A stretch of DNA of 21,896 nucleotides. Source: Apostichopus leukothele. Taxonomy: Eukaryota > Echinodermata > Holothuroidea > Aspidochirotida > Stichopodidae. Shown one piece after another: positions 1 through 11,184 of the stretch; position 1 is the stretch's first letter; each line of letters starts with the position of its first letter. Below the pieces are notes generated by a model. That model saw only the letters and a program-made list of their open reading frames with translations, searched no databases and had not been told where the DNA came from. The DNA lies in assembly GCA_010014835.2 (NCBI GenBank), contig JAAAKB020000013.1:95699-117594 (forward strand). The letters run 5' to 3'. The position numbers and the translations under genes are program-made.

Positions 1-36
1 CGTCACTTGCAAGCAACAGAAAGTTAACTTTTTCAG

Positions 37-90
37 ATGGCCGCACGCGGTTTGGGGCGAGTCTTCAATGCCTTTAAACCTCTGCCACTG
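37..90 (+). CDS. Candidate short (possibly first) coding exon of an unidentified plus-strand gene
   Basis: An ATG at 37 opens 18 uninterrupted codons reading MAARGLGRVFNAFKPLPL. They end exactly at a GTAATT splice-donor-like site (91-96). A pyrimidine-rich CTTTTTCAG directly precedes the ATG, so the stretch could be an internal exon starting at 37 or the coding part of a first exon. The peptide is rich in Arg, Ala, Phe and Leu with no acidic residue, which is the composition of a mitochondrial presequence (inference). The first 65 bases hold about five CpGs while the following kilobase is CpG-poor, as at a promoter-proximal exon. No downstream partner exon was found on this strand. It could be chance: 18 codons is short. 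It lies antisense inside what appears to be the phosphatase gene's second intron. Confidence 0.25.
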
Positions 91-3000
91 GTAATTTTTA
101 TATGGCTATAATATATGCCTGTAGTAAATAGGCTCTAGAGTTTAATAGAGCTGCTCTACCCTGCAACATATTTATTCAGTACCTTGACAGTAAGAACTGC
201 TGGAAGCAGCACATTTAATGAAATATCATCAGCTTTTAGTATCTGTCTGTCATTGGCTTTGAACTTTCTTACTTTGTTGACGTTTATTAAAATTTAATGT
301 TTGAAGGTCGCCGTAGACTATTATCCCTTGGCAGTACATCCCTCCAGAAGTGTACAAATATGAACTAATTATACAATAATTAGCATTTATGTTAATATAA
401 CAGGATCACATAAAAAGTTTTCTCCATAAAAGCATGTTTAGGATCTAGATTTCTGAAAATATGAGTCTGTTGTGAAAACACTGGTAAATAAAAGTGTTGC
501 CTCATGAAGTTTCTGAATCAGGCTGCCATGTCAAGTTGTGTTTGTGCTTCTAGTATAAGAAGATTTCCATAAATTGTTAAGGACAAGGTCCACTATTATG
601 TGTCAATTTGTCTCTGAATAGTAGCGGGAAGTGGTTATGATAATACAAAGCAAAGGAATTGCTTAAAATGTTCAAACCAATCTGTCTTCTTAAGAATAAA
701 TGGTAAAATCAGTCACACAACAGCATTGTTGTGTGGTTAATACAAAATTCTTTTGGTGAGTTGAAATGTATTCATTGACCACAATTCTTTGATTTTAGTG
801 TGCTATAAATGAGAGATGTTTTCAAAAGTACTTTAACCTATACCAATATACATAACTGGAGTGGATCAAACACGAAAGGGTGACAACTTCACCAACAGGC
901 AAGTCTTACAGTGTGTACACGAAATTTATATGCATTAACACTTTGATCTGTTGAGTCAATTGTGGCTGACACAGATGACTTTACAGCTGTAAAATACAGT
1001 AAATGTAAAGGTAGGGAGGAGACCTTTAAAATGTACGAGATTTAAATTTGTTCCCTGAATATATCTCAATCTGTCTGTCGATTTGTGCATGTGATATCCT
1101 CACATTAATGAGGTACCACCATTCCACAGAGACATAGAAACCACATCAAAGAATCCACACAGCATAATGTATTCCTCCTACTGTACATACTGTACCAAGC
1201 TCTACAACAGCTCACCAGGATGCCATGATGTATATCATATAAAAACATTCCTCTAATGATGGAGATATTTTAGAGTAGTATTTTCTCTCCTGACATATTT
1301 TTACAGAGTTTGACCAAAACCAAATAACCACATGGTCATAGAGCTCAGCAGGATACCAACTCAACTGCAGGAGACCAAAAGATTGCAGCCATTTACGGAA
1401 AACAGCATCTAGGTACACCATCCAATATTATATCAAGTTGCATAGGTAAACAGACCATGTTGCTATGGTGATTTCTGTAATTCAATTTATCTATTTCAGT
1501 AAATTAGTTGCAACACTAAACTTCAGAAGAGAAGATGGGTAGCTGGTGACTAGATTCTTGTCAAGTCACAACAAAGCAAAACAGATAGTCCACAACTTAG
1601 TTGCAAAAAAAACACTGTAATATGCATCTTTAATAATGTTACATCGGATAATAAACACCACATACAGTTTGTGTACACGACTAGTAACAGACAGTCCTCC
1701 TAGACATCACATCCATTAAATATATACGGATGGTGTCGAAGAACTAGTACCTCTGTCACTGAAATGAGGAATTAATTGCCATGTGGCGTTCTGTGCATGT
1801 ACACCTGTAAATTATGAACTACAAGAATGTAGAAGTATTAAATGTAACAGAGCCAAGCACACCTTCCTGTCCAATTAATAATGAAGTACAGTAGTTATGA
1901 GACTACGATGGTGTGGAAGAGTTATCTGTAGGTACATACAGTGTCAACTGATCAAGGTACAGTAGTATGACAACACTGTTGAAGGTATATGAGACAATCT
2001 CAAGTTTAATTTACATTGTTCAATAGTTCACAGGGTGTGACAAATAATGCTCATGGGTGAATGACAAAGATACAAGAGCAGATTATTACTTGGAAGGAAC
2101 TTCCAACAGTATTTTACACAACATGGTACTGTGCATGTACGAAACATGTTACATCATGAGCTTTCCACCTTAACCCTCTGCAAATATCAACTACTGAGAT
2201 CAAGCAAATCTCCACGTAATTTTAACAGAAATGGAAAATTGTGACCGGATTTATTCCATGGTTACTTTGGTAAGAGCCTTTAGAGTCTACGTCAAATCAC
2301 AATAAAAAACAGAATGGCATTGTTCCTGTGTCTATCCTGATTTTCAAGATATAATGTCACCCTTTCAAAGTTTCAATCTTAAATGCTAACTGTGTAGAAT
2401 GCTCAGGGTTCAGTAACAATGAGACCAATACTTGCAAAAATTGTCAGTTATGTATTAAAAATGTTCTCTAAAATGTGGCAACCACACTGCAGTGATATAA
2501 ACATCTTCCTCGTAAAAGCATATATTTGTCATTTCTCAAGCAATGCAATTTGAAGTCCTTTCACACCACTACCATACAGCCTCTTGCTAATGTGTTTACC
2601 TTAATTCATTGTCCATTAGTGCATTATAGTCCAATGAATTCTCAAGTGGATTTGAGAATTAAGACTTTAAAAAAACTCATGAATATTCATTATTGCATAA
2701 TCAAATACGTGGCACTATCTGGAAAAGGTCAGATCACTGGGTGTATGAAGGTTCAAATTTATTTACTGGGAAAACAGGGGTTACATTGGGAGAGTAAAAT
2801 CACAGTCGCTTAAATATGTAGAGATCATACATGCTAACATATATGATATACTAAATGACTACTACTTGGTCAGCTACTGTAGCCGAGTTACTCTATAGAC
2901 TGAAAGTTGCAAGATATTTCAACTACATAATTTGCACAATGTCTACAATTTTTAAACAAAAAGTGAAATAATGAAACTTCATTATTCACATTCCTTGCTG

Positions 3001-6000
3001 TTGTCAAACTAAAGGGTAAGGAAACTGGCGAAATGTTGATCTATACTGTACGTAGTTTTAATGGACAAAACTTTGAAACGTCTGTCTATTGTGTCATTAG
3101 TGAATGTTTACTACCCAACCAACTGGTCAGTCCAATTCCATGACCGAGAGTGTCTGACAACCTCAAGTCATTACCAACAAATTGTAACAAATCAAAATGT
3201 AATGAATTAACAAACAACTCTAGTTGGTCAACTGTGTACAGTATAACACAACTGCACACAAGATGGGTTAAAAGAAGATGATGCAACCTAACCCAGTAAT
3301 TTATGGTTAATTCATGGAGTTATAATCATTAGATAATTTATAATGTGCTTGAGTGATGATCAAATTTCCAATTTACAGTTTGTCATTGGCTGAATAAATA
3401 ACTTGTATACATTACAGTAATACCTCCAAAACTTAATAACAAAACTGAACCACACAATGCATGGAAGAATCAAACAAGTCTCCTCAATCGCTAGAACTGT
3501 GATACATACTCAACATACACAGCACAGTAACCATCCTGGAGTGTCTTGGTAACAGTCAGTATATACTTACAGCACACACCCAATGCCATACAGTTAAGCA
3601 CCATTGATACAAACACACAGTGAAATGACTGGGCATGTTTGTGTGGTTACCATATTAAAGACCTGTTAACCTTTTCACCACAGTAGGTCCAACTCTCCAC
3701 ACAAGAGAGTTAATTGTCCTTTTTCACTCCTGGGTTTTAGTAGGATCAAGTTTCTGTCATCTGTGACAACTAATACATAATGAATTCATTCTATTACCCT
3801 TGAACCAACTAGTATTCATCAAATGAAAGGTGACAATGACTTATTTTATTATCAGCCATGTTTCTGGTAAACCAAATACTTAACAAATTCAAGCACTCTC
3901 AAGAGGAAAGATAACTCATAAATTTCCACAAAACCGTTGATACTAATACCCATGAGAATGTGAAAAACACATGGAAATGATTGGAGAAGGCATCATATTG
4001 TGAAACTGTGTGCCTGATGATACATCAGTCAACCTTTCATCAGGTAAACTTATTCAACCAGATAGCAAACTTTAGACTACAAAGGATGTTTGTTTGCAGT
4101 TGACACTAGGAACAAACTGTTAACACTGTTATTATGCACAACAGCAGCTTGGAAGTAGCCCTACCATATTATTTAAGCTATTTAAGTTGTACCATAGTGT
4201 TGATGAAAAATGGTATAGGACAATTTTTACTTACTGTATCAATAATTTGATCTATACATTCCAACACATCCAAACCGTAGAATCTTGATAATAATTAAAA
4301 CTTTGATCACTACAAATAACACTTTGTAATGCACGGTCGGTCACGTAGCAGTACTCCAGAGACACAATACATTAGCCTACAGTAAGTTGTTGATCAAGAT
4401 GTTGTACATGATATTGTGCAACCTTTACAGCTACTGTGGACATAACTGTATGTGCATAGTACACCTCTGCAGTGAGTGCATGGCATAAATACAAATTGAG
4501 TTCCATAATCTCAAAGATTCATCCATCGCCTCAGGGAGATTCTGTAGCTCAGCTAGGAAAGCATGTATCACTATATGAAATCTCATTCTAGCAATTGTTT
4601 TGTTGATCTTTTCCACAAAAAAAAGCTTTCAATTATAGTGTCAATAGATCTAAGAAATATAGGGTGTCCCCCTGCTGCTGCATATCTTAAAACACTAGAC
4701 ATAATAATATGGGTGTAATTCTCATCACTAGACCTACAGATAAATGTGTTGTAATTCATGGCTTACTGTGAGTGGTAACAGCAGTCTTCAGAACTGCACC
4801 AGTTAGTCATATAATGTCATAAATTCACAACTTAAATCAATCTTAAATCTATTTATGCAGTTGCTACTGAATGTACCAGTCTCCTGAGTGGTATCTTGTT
4901 TAGTTCTGAGTATTGTAGGATACTACATATAGGACTGTGGGACCTGCACATGTATCAAAGCAAATCCACTAGTGTACTATTATTGTTCGAACCATTTCCT
5001 ACATGGAATGCCGGGATCTCTCAAATTGTAGGCTTTACAGGTATCGCTATTTGTGTGTATACATAATGGTGACAATGTTCATTGTTTCCTTTTGAATAAA
5101 CAATTAAAGTTAGTCACTGGGTGGATTCAAAAGAAAATCAATTTATCTACATTGCAGAGTGCTATAATCCATCAGGTACTGTGTGAAATTAGGGTAATGT
5201 CATTTTAGAATGTGTAAACCTACCTTCTTAGCTTTCAACACATTTAACCAATTTCTGAACTTTTTACCAAATTTAGAAGGGGAAAAAATACTGTGCTCAC
5301 CACTGTACAGTACAAGAGGTGACATGAAAACCAAGTTTGCTTTAAAATTTTGCATTATCAACTTTCCCCTTGATCATGTTAAAACTTGATTTAGCATACA
5401 GTACTTCCATGAGAAGTCCACTGGGTCATAGTCATTAGAATGGTATAGTTTATGTTTTAACATATCCTGTACAGTCACCAGGGGAAGGATGCAGTTTTTT
5501 GTAATAGCGGATGTAAAATTACTTGCTGGGAGGAAATTGGGATTTAAGTTGGGTTCGTAATGTGTGTCACAATTTTAAGTACAGGAAGAAATTAAGATTG
5601 TAGGAGACTAGCTCCCACATCCCCATAATCAAAAGTACACTTATAACTGTGAGGCATCCACTCGATTGGCTTCTCACGGGAAGTTCAAGAGATTACAGTC
5701 ATCTTCTAGCATTACTGTGATCTACATATAATAAATAAAAAACATAATTGCCCGTGTCATGCCTTGTAGCTACCTTGAAGGCTGGCAAACATATATTTGT
5801 GCAGGGAAAATAAAATTTCTGAAAGTTTCTTTAAGGTACCTTTCACTTACTGACTTTGTGAAGCAGTAAGCACTTTACATTTCCAAGAGTAGCCTAAATC
5901 AATAATGCATGCCAGAAAGAGGCCAGGCACAATAAACCATTACTCATGAACAAATGGAAACCACAACACATAACTGACATGGCCAAATTTTTTCACTCTC

Positions 6001-6482
6001 TGACATACGTATATGTTACACTAGCTTCTAAAATATAATTGAACATTTTCATTGTGAATTTACCTCTTCATAAAGAGCACCAACATAAATCCCATCTATA
6101 ACCTTGTGTCCTTGCAAAGGAATGATTTAAGATCAACTAAGAAAATCCTCCAATAAAAAGAAGACTTTGAAGTTGGTAAGATGCCAATATTATAACTTGT
6201 ACCACAGGCAGAGGTGTTTAGAGACAGGTAGTGCCTTGGTGACACTGCATCACTGGGCCCCCTTTTTCAGCTCTTCATGTTCCTCAAGTTTGTTAATGAA
6301 AATGAGAATATAATATTCATGAGCCCATACTTAACCCTCCAAATTCTCCCTTCCCCCAATTGCCCCGACACCAGGGCTGTAGACCCCCATCTGAGCACCT
6401 TTTCATCACGCCTGATCATAGGTAAGTGAGAAGTAGGCCTATGGTAAAAGAATGTGATCTTTTTGTGTACAAACTGACTTAC
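91..6482 (-). other. Intron 2 of the MKP-3-like phosphatase gene (left end not in window)
   Basis: This AT-rich, CpG-poor stretch begins on the minus strand with a strong donor, GTAAGT at 6482-6477. I looked on the minus strand for the phosphatase signature HCxxGxxR, that is plus-strand [AG]CA[AG]TG with the matching context, and found no match. The catalytic exon is therefore presumed to lie left of position 1. Open frames of 60-95 codons here (for example 2526-2813 plus, 3086-3286 minus, 4431-4616 minus) show no family resemblance and look like chance. I see no complete transposon, tandem array or RNA gene in the stretch. It contains many copies of TACAGTA/TACTGTA. Confidence 0.6.
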
Positions 6483-6854
6483 CAATGAAATCAATAGCTT
6501 CTGGAAAGTGTTCAGCCAAATTCTGATTCCACTGATCTCTGACTGGAATTTTGAGATATTTCAGTCCGTCATTCTCAAAGTGATTCGGAATGCTTGGTGT
6601 GACATTAAGTACGTAACTAATCTGAAATTGATGTAAGAGTTTTTGGTTTTCTGACTCTCTCTTGGATCCAAGGTAAAGGTAAGGCAAGATTTCTACTGGA
6701 AAATTGTCTATCTGAAACTCAGGTTTCTCTTCAGGAGAATTGTCTATCCTTAGTTTATCAAACCCTAAGTCTGGCAAGGAAACATCTGGGGAGCTTGACA
6801 AATCTTCTTCGATGATAAGGTTGGGATGACTTAATGCAAAGGCTTCAAATCCCC
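6483..6854 (-). CDS. Dual-specificity MAP kinase phosphatase (MKP-3/DUSP6-7-9 type), coding exon 2: linker and first half of catalytic domain
   Basis: Exon bounded by acceptor AG at 6856-6855 and donor GTAAGT from 6482. Both junctions are phase 1 and match the exon 1 donor, giving YLDGG-FEAF across the first junction, as in vertebrate DUSP6 (YLEGG-FSKF). It encodes residues 142-265 plus one base of codon 266. Residues about 148-192 are an acidic, Ser/Pro-rich linker. The phosphatase domain starts at FPVEILPYLYLG (193-204), followed by YVLNVTPSIPNHFEN (222-236) and IPVRDQWNQNL (244-254). Asp248 aligns with the general acid of DUSP6. FPEAIDFI (258-265) is where vertebrate DUSP6 also breaks into its last exon. 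The P-loop Cys and Arg are not here; they belong to a third exon outside the window. The product should dephosphorylate Thr and Tyr of ERK-type kinases, mainly in the cytoplasm (family knowledge). Confidence 0.93.
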
Positions 6855-7447
6855 CTGTACATAAAGAATGAAAGAGAAACATTTGGTTTAGGATTAAAGT
6901 AAGAAATGTTTGTCAATCACAGGAGAAAAATAAAATGCAACAGATTTAACAAAGGTATCACATTACAAGAGTCTTAGCCTCATTGTGTAGCATACTGTAT
7001 ATAGTAAAAACTAAAAACCTGATTTAACAACTTGCCTCAAAGCCTGGAAGAGGTTGAATTAATCACCATGTAAAATGTTTTTCTTTGTGACACGGCTAAG
7101 ACATATACATAACCTGATGTGTAAAATTATGAGTCTTATTCACCATCCTGTTGCAGGATGTAAATCAGGTCTCATTTATAGTTGTCCTTCCCTACACAGA
7201 GTTCGTGTTGTGGGTTTGTGATTAGGACTTAAAGGTGGGGACTTTGACTAACACAACACTGACACTCTAAACTAACTTAAAAGCTCTATCTCAGGATGCA
7301 CCAAAGACTGCTTTACAAACATCCATACGTTATTTAACCTTCTTTGACAAACTTTATTAAGGGAAGGAAGGAACGCATGTAATATGTATACATTTAGAGA
7401 CCAACTTTAAAAAAAAAGTTAGATATATAACATAACAAAACTCTTAC
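6855..7447 (-). other. Intron 1 of the MKP-3-like phosphatase gene (593 bp)
   Basis: The intron runs from donor GTAAGAG (7447-7441) to an acceptor ending TTTATGTACAG (AG at 6856-6855). It is phase 1 and interrupts the Gly-Gly pair that joins the rhodanese domain to the linker. It is AT-rich and I see no gene or repeat in it. Confidence 0.9.
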
Positions 7448-7871
7448 CATCCAAATAGCTCACTCGAAACCCATTTTCTTTTAACCTCCTCAGCAATAGT
7501 ACAAAAGTAGAGTTTGAATTAGCATTGATATCACAGTTTCTTGATTTAGCATCGTACAAAATGATGGAGGCAGTTTGCGATACTTCAATGAATTTCTTCT
7601 TCCCATCTTCACCATTTATAAGTCCTTTGAATGCACCTGCTTTAAGGGAACCATTCTGAAGTCGCTTCAGTAGTATATTTGGAATGGAAACTTTCAATGC
7701 ATGTTGCACATGTCCTTGGCTGTAAGCGGCTTGTGGCCGGTAGTCTAGGAGTAACACGGCAGGTTCACTACTGCTAGATTCCAGAAGTCCTGCAACCATG
7801 TTTGGAGTACATCTCATTGTCATGATGTCAAGCTCACTGCAATTGTTGTTAATAGTTGTCTGGGCAGGCAT
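7448..7871 (-). CDS. Dual-specificity MAP kinase phosphatase (MKP-3/DUSP6-7-9 type), coding exon 1: rhodanese / kinase-binding domain
   Basis: Encodes residues 1-141 plus one base of Gly142. The start MPAQ at 7871 is preferred because it has A at -3. In-frame ATGs at 7880 and 7958 have weaker context and would add 3 or 29 residues with no family counterpart. The rhodanese (CH2) fold is clear: LLLDYRPQAAYSQGHVQHA (40-58) matches DUSP6 LLMDCRPQELYESSHIESA. IPNILLKRLQNGSL (63-76) matches IPGIMLRRLQKGNL and carries the kinase-interaction motif; basic residues Lys69-Arg70 stand for the Arg pair that docks ERK. Later come GEDGKKKF (87-94), ILYDAKS (104-110) and FVLLLRRLKENGFRVSYLDG (123-142). The domain binds and inhibits MAP kinases and has no sulfurtransferase activity (family knowledge). 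The 141-residue length is normal for this exon. The gene ends outside the window, so only about 266 of an expected 370-390 residues are visible. Confidence 0.93.
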
Positions 7872-8289
7872 TTTAATCATTTGGCGATGACTTATGTAAG
7901 AATGTATGTGTGCAGACTCCTTCAGGTAAAAGTTGAAACAAACATTTGGAAGGTTCATTAAATAAAAACCTTATTACAAAAAATAGCATTAATAAGCAGA
8001 CCAAAAAAGTGTTCTGTCTGTATGGCAGCAATGTATGTCTACACTGACTGACTGAGTTGCATCTAGCCTGACTGGTATACAGTTCACTGTTATAAACAAA
8101 TCAGTATCACACATAAAATTTTAATTCAGCCGGAGATTAATCCAAGATTCAAAGTAAAATATCCAATACTCGAGAGTCAATAAATGAAGCCCCAATTGAT
8201 TCCGATGAACCTTCGAGTTGAATAAAAATTATGGAGACACAATGATCAACGAATATGCGTAAGTTTATCCTTGCTCGTTAGTTCCGACT
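7872..8289 (-). other. Presumed 5' untranslated region of the MKP-3-like gene
   Basis: If transcription starts at the initiator-like site near 8289, the leader is about 418 bases. It contains in-frame upstream ATGs at 7880 and 7958 in weak contexts. An unseen leader intron cannot be excluded. The extent depends entirely on the inferred start site. Confidence 0.35.
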
Positions 8290-8322
8290 GTCCTATCCTC
8301 AAAAAGCATGCACATTTATAAA
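8287..8322 (-). promoter_or_regulatory. Candidate core promoter (TATA-like box plus initiator-like site) for the MKP-3-like gene
   Basis: On the minus strand TTTATAAATG contains TATAAA at 8320-8315. An initiator-like ACAGTC has its A at 8289, 31 bases from the first T of the TATA element. That is the standard spacing for a TATA-directed start. It lies about 420 bases upstream of the chosen ATG, inside the CpG-retaining block. Short motifs of this kind arise by chance in AT-rich DNA, so only a mapped 5' end would settle it. Confidence 0.35.
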
Positions 8323-8400
8323 CATAGTCTGCCAGTATGAATGAAACTGACTATGTTGATGGAAGAACTGCTGTAGTATCCCACTAGACGGATGGGGTGA

Positions 8401-8407
8401 ACTTCCT
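8401..8407 (-). promoter_or_regulatory. ETS-type site upstream of the candidate start
   Basis: The minus strand reads AGGAAGT, a standard PEA3/ETS core, about 115 bases upstream of the candidate start. In vertebrates the DUSP6 promoter is activated by ERK through ETS factors as negative feedback. Further ETS-like cores lie at about 8749-8755 (CGGAAGT, plus), about 8870-8875 (TTCCGG) and 10646-10653 (ACTTCCGG). Function is inferred from motif and family only. Confidence 0.3.
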
Positions 8408-8784
8408 TTCACGAATAAAAAAACATGACTCCCGGATGAAGAAACTTTACGAACCGAAATAATGTATAGTCCAAATTTTCTTTCTATCCAACGGAAAGAT
8501 GTCGTAATTGTAGGTGACTTTACAATTCCTAAAATTGGCTTTAGAAAACGCGGCCACTTGGACGGATATCTAAAAGCCGTGTAGCCAGTGTGGAGCACTA
8601 CATATAAGCTTTCCTTACTACACTAACTGGGTAACATATACTGCGGGAGTACATTCGTGGAATACACACAGTGTACTAGTTGTGCATACTGCACGTTGTT
8701 GACCATAGAAAAGCGCTAAGAAGATTTGATTGACAGCTTTTTTCATCAAGATCGGAAGTCACTTGCAACCGGATTATAATTGAG

Positions 8785-8789
8785 CCAAT
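8785..8789 (+). promoter_or_regulatory. CCAAT box (NF-Y type)
   Basis: GAGCCAATCAGA matches the extended NF-Y site. It lies in the CpG-retaining upstream block, about 500 bases upstream of the candidate phosphatase start. NF-Y works in either orientation, so it could serve this gene or a divergent transcript. Confidence 0.3.
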
Positions 8790-9497
8790 CAGATTCCAAG
8801 GTTTGGGATACGTTGCCAAATTGAAGTCTTCGTTTCCGGGCAACCGTAAGAGTAATTCAATATATTTCTTCCGGAGTTGTCGATTATATGAAAGCCTTGA
8901 AATAACATTGTGTGTATGTTTTATACTTATTATGAATGCAAAACGAATATTAGGTACAACAAAATTGTATCCAAACGCTTTTCTAATTATTCTATGGTTC
9001 TTGTAACTTTAAAATTGAAGAAAACGGCTTTATCATAAAAATAAATCAGACTTTACGAAGACTTTATTTTTAAATTTACCCCTTCAATACTTTGGAAGGA
9101 GCAACAACACTGACCGAATGATATCGTAGCGCAACACAAGAAATGTATGGTGTCTTTTACAGACCTTGAGATGGTTTCCGTGCTGCCTTACAATCAAAGC
9201 AGAGCAGTATATTTGTGTTGAATCGAGACAGTAAATAGCGCCTCCAGTTCTTCTTGGTTGAATTTTTAAACGTATGTGTTACCACAGAGATGTAACATGG
9301 GTAGGATCATGATCAAACCGAAATGTTCCACCAAGAACATCAGTAACATTAAACTCAACTGCGGATAAACTTACTAAACAAGTTGTCTATAAGATCTGAA
9401 TTACATTAACACACTGATTTTGTGTATGGTAGAAGGAAAACCCAAATAATTATAGTCCCTTATAATACATAACCCTTACTTCTTTCTTTTTTACTTT

Positions 9498-9690
9498 CTC
9501 TGAAAGTATGAGGGCCTCATGTTAGTACGATCCTTGTTGAAACTTTCAGAGTCATTCAGACTGCCTCTGAAGAAGATCCTGCTAGGATGTAGACTTTTCA
9601 GGTCCTCATTATCTTTGATATGTTTTACTCTCACATACGCTTTGCAGTATATATAGGCAAGCAGTTTGTGAACAAAATTTCTCTCTCATC
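9498..9690 (+). repeat. Possible transposable-element fragment with nested hairpins
   Basis: A 10-bp perfect inverted repeat (9498-9507 with 9542-9551) encloses a 13-base palindrome at 9508-9520 (ATGAGGGCCTCAT). It is followed by the hairpin ATCCTGCTAGGAT and by TATATATA at 9648-9655. The phrase CTGAAGAAGATCCTGCTAGGAT resembles conserved terminal sequence I associate with Penelope-like retroelements of marine invertebrates. This is an impression from memory, not an alignment. No reverse transcriptase frame is present. It may instead be ordinary upstream sequence. Confidence 0.2.
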
Positions 9691-11069
9691 CTCTCTAGCT
9701 CTCTATTCTTTGTTTTTCAAATCTCTATCTATTGATTAACAAGTAGAACTACAATCAATATGTTGGCTTTGGTGTATCTCCCCGTCCGCCTCCTCCGGCC
9801 ATCGGGCCTATCCCTTCCCCAAAACCTGAAGTTCTTACGAATCGGTAGGGGTCTCCCTCGAGTCACGTGAGATATATTCTGTCCGAACTTGCTGCACAGC
9901 ATGATCCCGAGGGACATGTTGGTATGGCTTAGAACTTAGAAATAGTTTACTGTATTTCGTTCAGTGATCGTTGTCCGGCTTAAACCTGGATTATTTTCTG
10001 TAACCATAAACCCGGGTCATAATTATCCAGATGGAGGATATTTTCTGGAAGATGAGACAATCAGTAGTGTGAAAGGGTTCCTCGTAATCGTCAGATAACA
10101 AGACTGTGTTCGTATGCTAACTATTAGGACGTTAGATATTACTTCTCATTTGCAAGTGTGTAACAAGTGTATGTAAATGTCATGATAATGCATCCATATT
10201 TAGTGTGACCGTAAATAACGTTGCTAGGACCTATTCCGTGAAGTTAACTTCCCCGAAAGTTCTGATCAAGTTGAACTATTCCCACAATTATGGAGGAGAA
10301 TTACACAACACTACGTATCAAAGAGGGTAAAAGCTTTGAGGTTGGCCGAGGAATGTTTCTTGATGTTTGCACATGAGTAACCATTATTCAACTTTCTATC
10401 ATATTTATAGGCAGTATTAGTTACGTTTAATCCGTCATTAGAGTTCGTTCACTCAGTTAAAAAAATAATTCCAATGAAATTCATGAGTTTTCTTATTGTT
10501 ATAATTATCAGAGTATTTTACAAATCTTTAGTGATAACATGCCTACTTGGTTAGAATACAACGAACAACTGACTCCGCACTCGCTCGATGTTCTTGAAAG
10601 TAACAAAGTTACGTATGGGTATCCGTCATCTTCTCAATCCTAGCAACTTCCGGTGTCTTGCGCAGGCTTTTTTCCCCTGCCATCTCGTCACTGTGTCGCG
10701 AATAGAGCAATTCACGATGGTTACATGATGTATAATTTAATATCATTGTTTCACTAAGCAAGATTAGCAATAATAATAGTTCAATTCTGTCGTCGCAATT
10801 TTAACATGATCCGAGTAGAAAACTATTACCGATTATGCATAAACGGTATCGTAAGTAGGTACATGCATAGTTTATCGAATTACATATGTAAACAGTATAT
10901 TAAAGTTGACTTTGACATTTTTTGCGTATTGCGCAATCAAGACGATTTTGCGTATATATGAACAAAATGAAAAGTTTCGTAATCATAAAATAATATTTTC
11001 AATGCATGGCAGAATATGAAACGTACGGTATGTCAAGTCTTGGCCTACATAAGCTAACATTAAGAGAGG

Positions 11070-11084
11070 TATATATATATATAT
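11070..11084. repeat. (TA)n microsatellite abutting the assembly gap
   Basis: A run of alternating T and A ends exactly at the first N. The gap was probably caused by this repeat or by what follows it, so the true repeat length is unknown. Confidence 0.9.
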
Positions 11085-11184
11085 NNNNNNNNNNNNNNNN
11101 NNNNNNNNNNNNNNNNNNNNNNNNNNNNNNNNNNNNNNNNNNNNNNNNNNNNNNNNNNNNNNNNNNNNNNNNNNNNNNNNNNNN
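11085..11184. other. Assembly gap of 100 Ns
   Basis: Exactly 100 Ns, the conventional placeholder for a gap of unknown length. Order and distance across this point are not guaranteed. Open frames spanning it are artefacts. Confidence 0.97.

Larger units (their letters stand above)
8150..10900. promoter_or_regulatory. CpG-retaining promoter-proximal block
   Basis: About 38 CpGs can be counted in 8160-9160, close to what base composition predicts. The intronic stretch to the left has roughly 8-11 per kilobase. The block begins just 5' of the phosphatase coding exon and fades by about 10.9 kb. In animals with gene-body methylation this marks unmethylated regulatory DNA. Within it are ETS cores, a CCAAT box, an E-box CACGTG near 9863 and a GC-rich patch near 9780-9900. 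Open frames at 8299-8598 (minus), 8803-9006 (plus) and 9729-9917 (minus) resemble no known family. Confidence 0.55.

Noticed and set aside
2526-2813. Plus-strand open frame of 95 codons inside the intron
   Set aside because: No domain, no splice context and antisense to the phosphatase; composition typical of translated AT-rich DNA.
4980-4995. GGTTCGAACAA on the minus strand resembling a tRNA B-box
   Set aside because: It lacks the closing CC, has no A-box upstream and no foldable cloverleaf.
7872-7958. Extending the phosphatase start to in-frame ATGs at 7880 or 7958
   Set aside because: Both ATGs have weaker start context than 7871, and the extra residues do not resemble the amino terminus of this family.
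8299-8598. Minus-strand open frame of 99 codons just upstream of the phosphatase
   Set aside because: It overlaps the candidate TATA and ETS sites, has no recognisable domain and no supporting splice sites. It is most likely chance in promoter DNA.
8812-8844. GTTGCC and GGCAAC inverted half-sites resembling an RFX X-box
   Set aside because: The spacer is 21 bases; functional X-boxes have 0-3.
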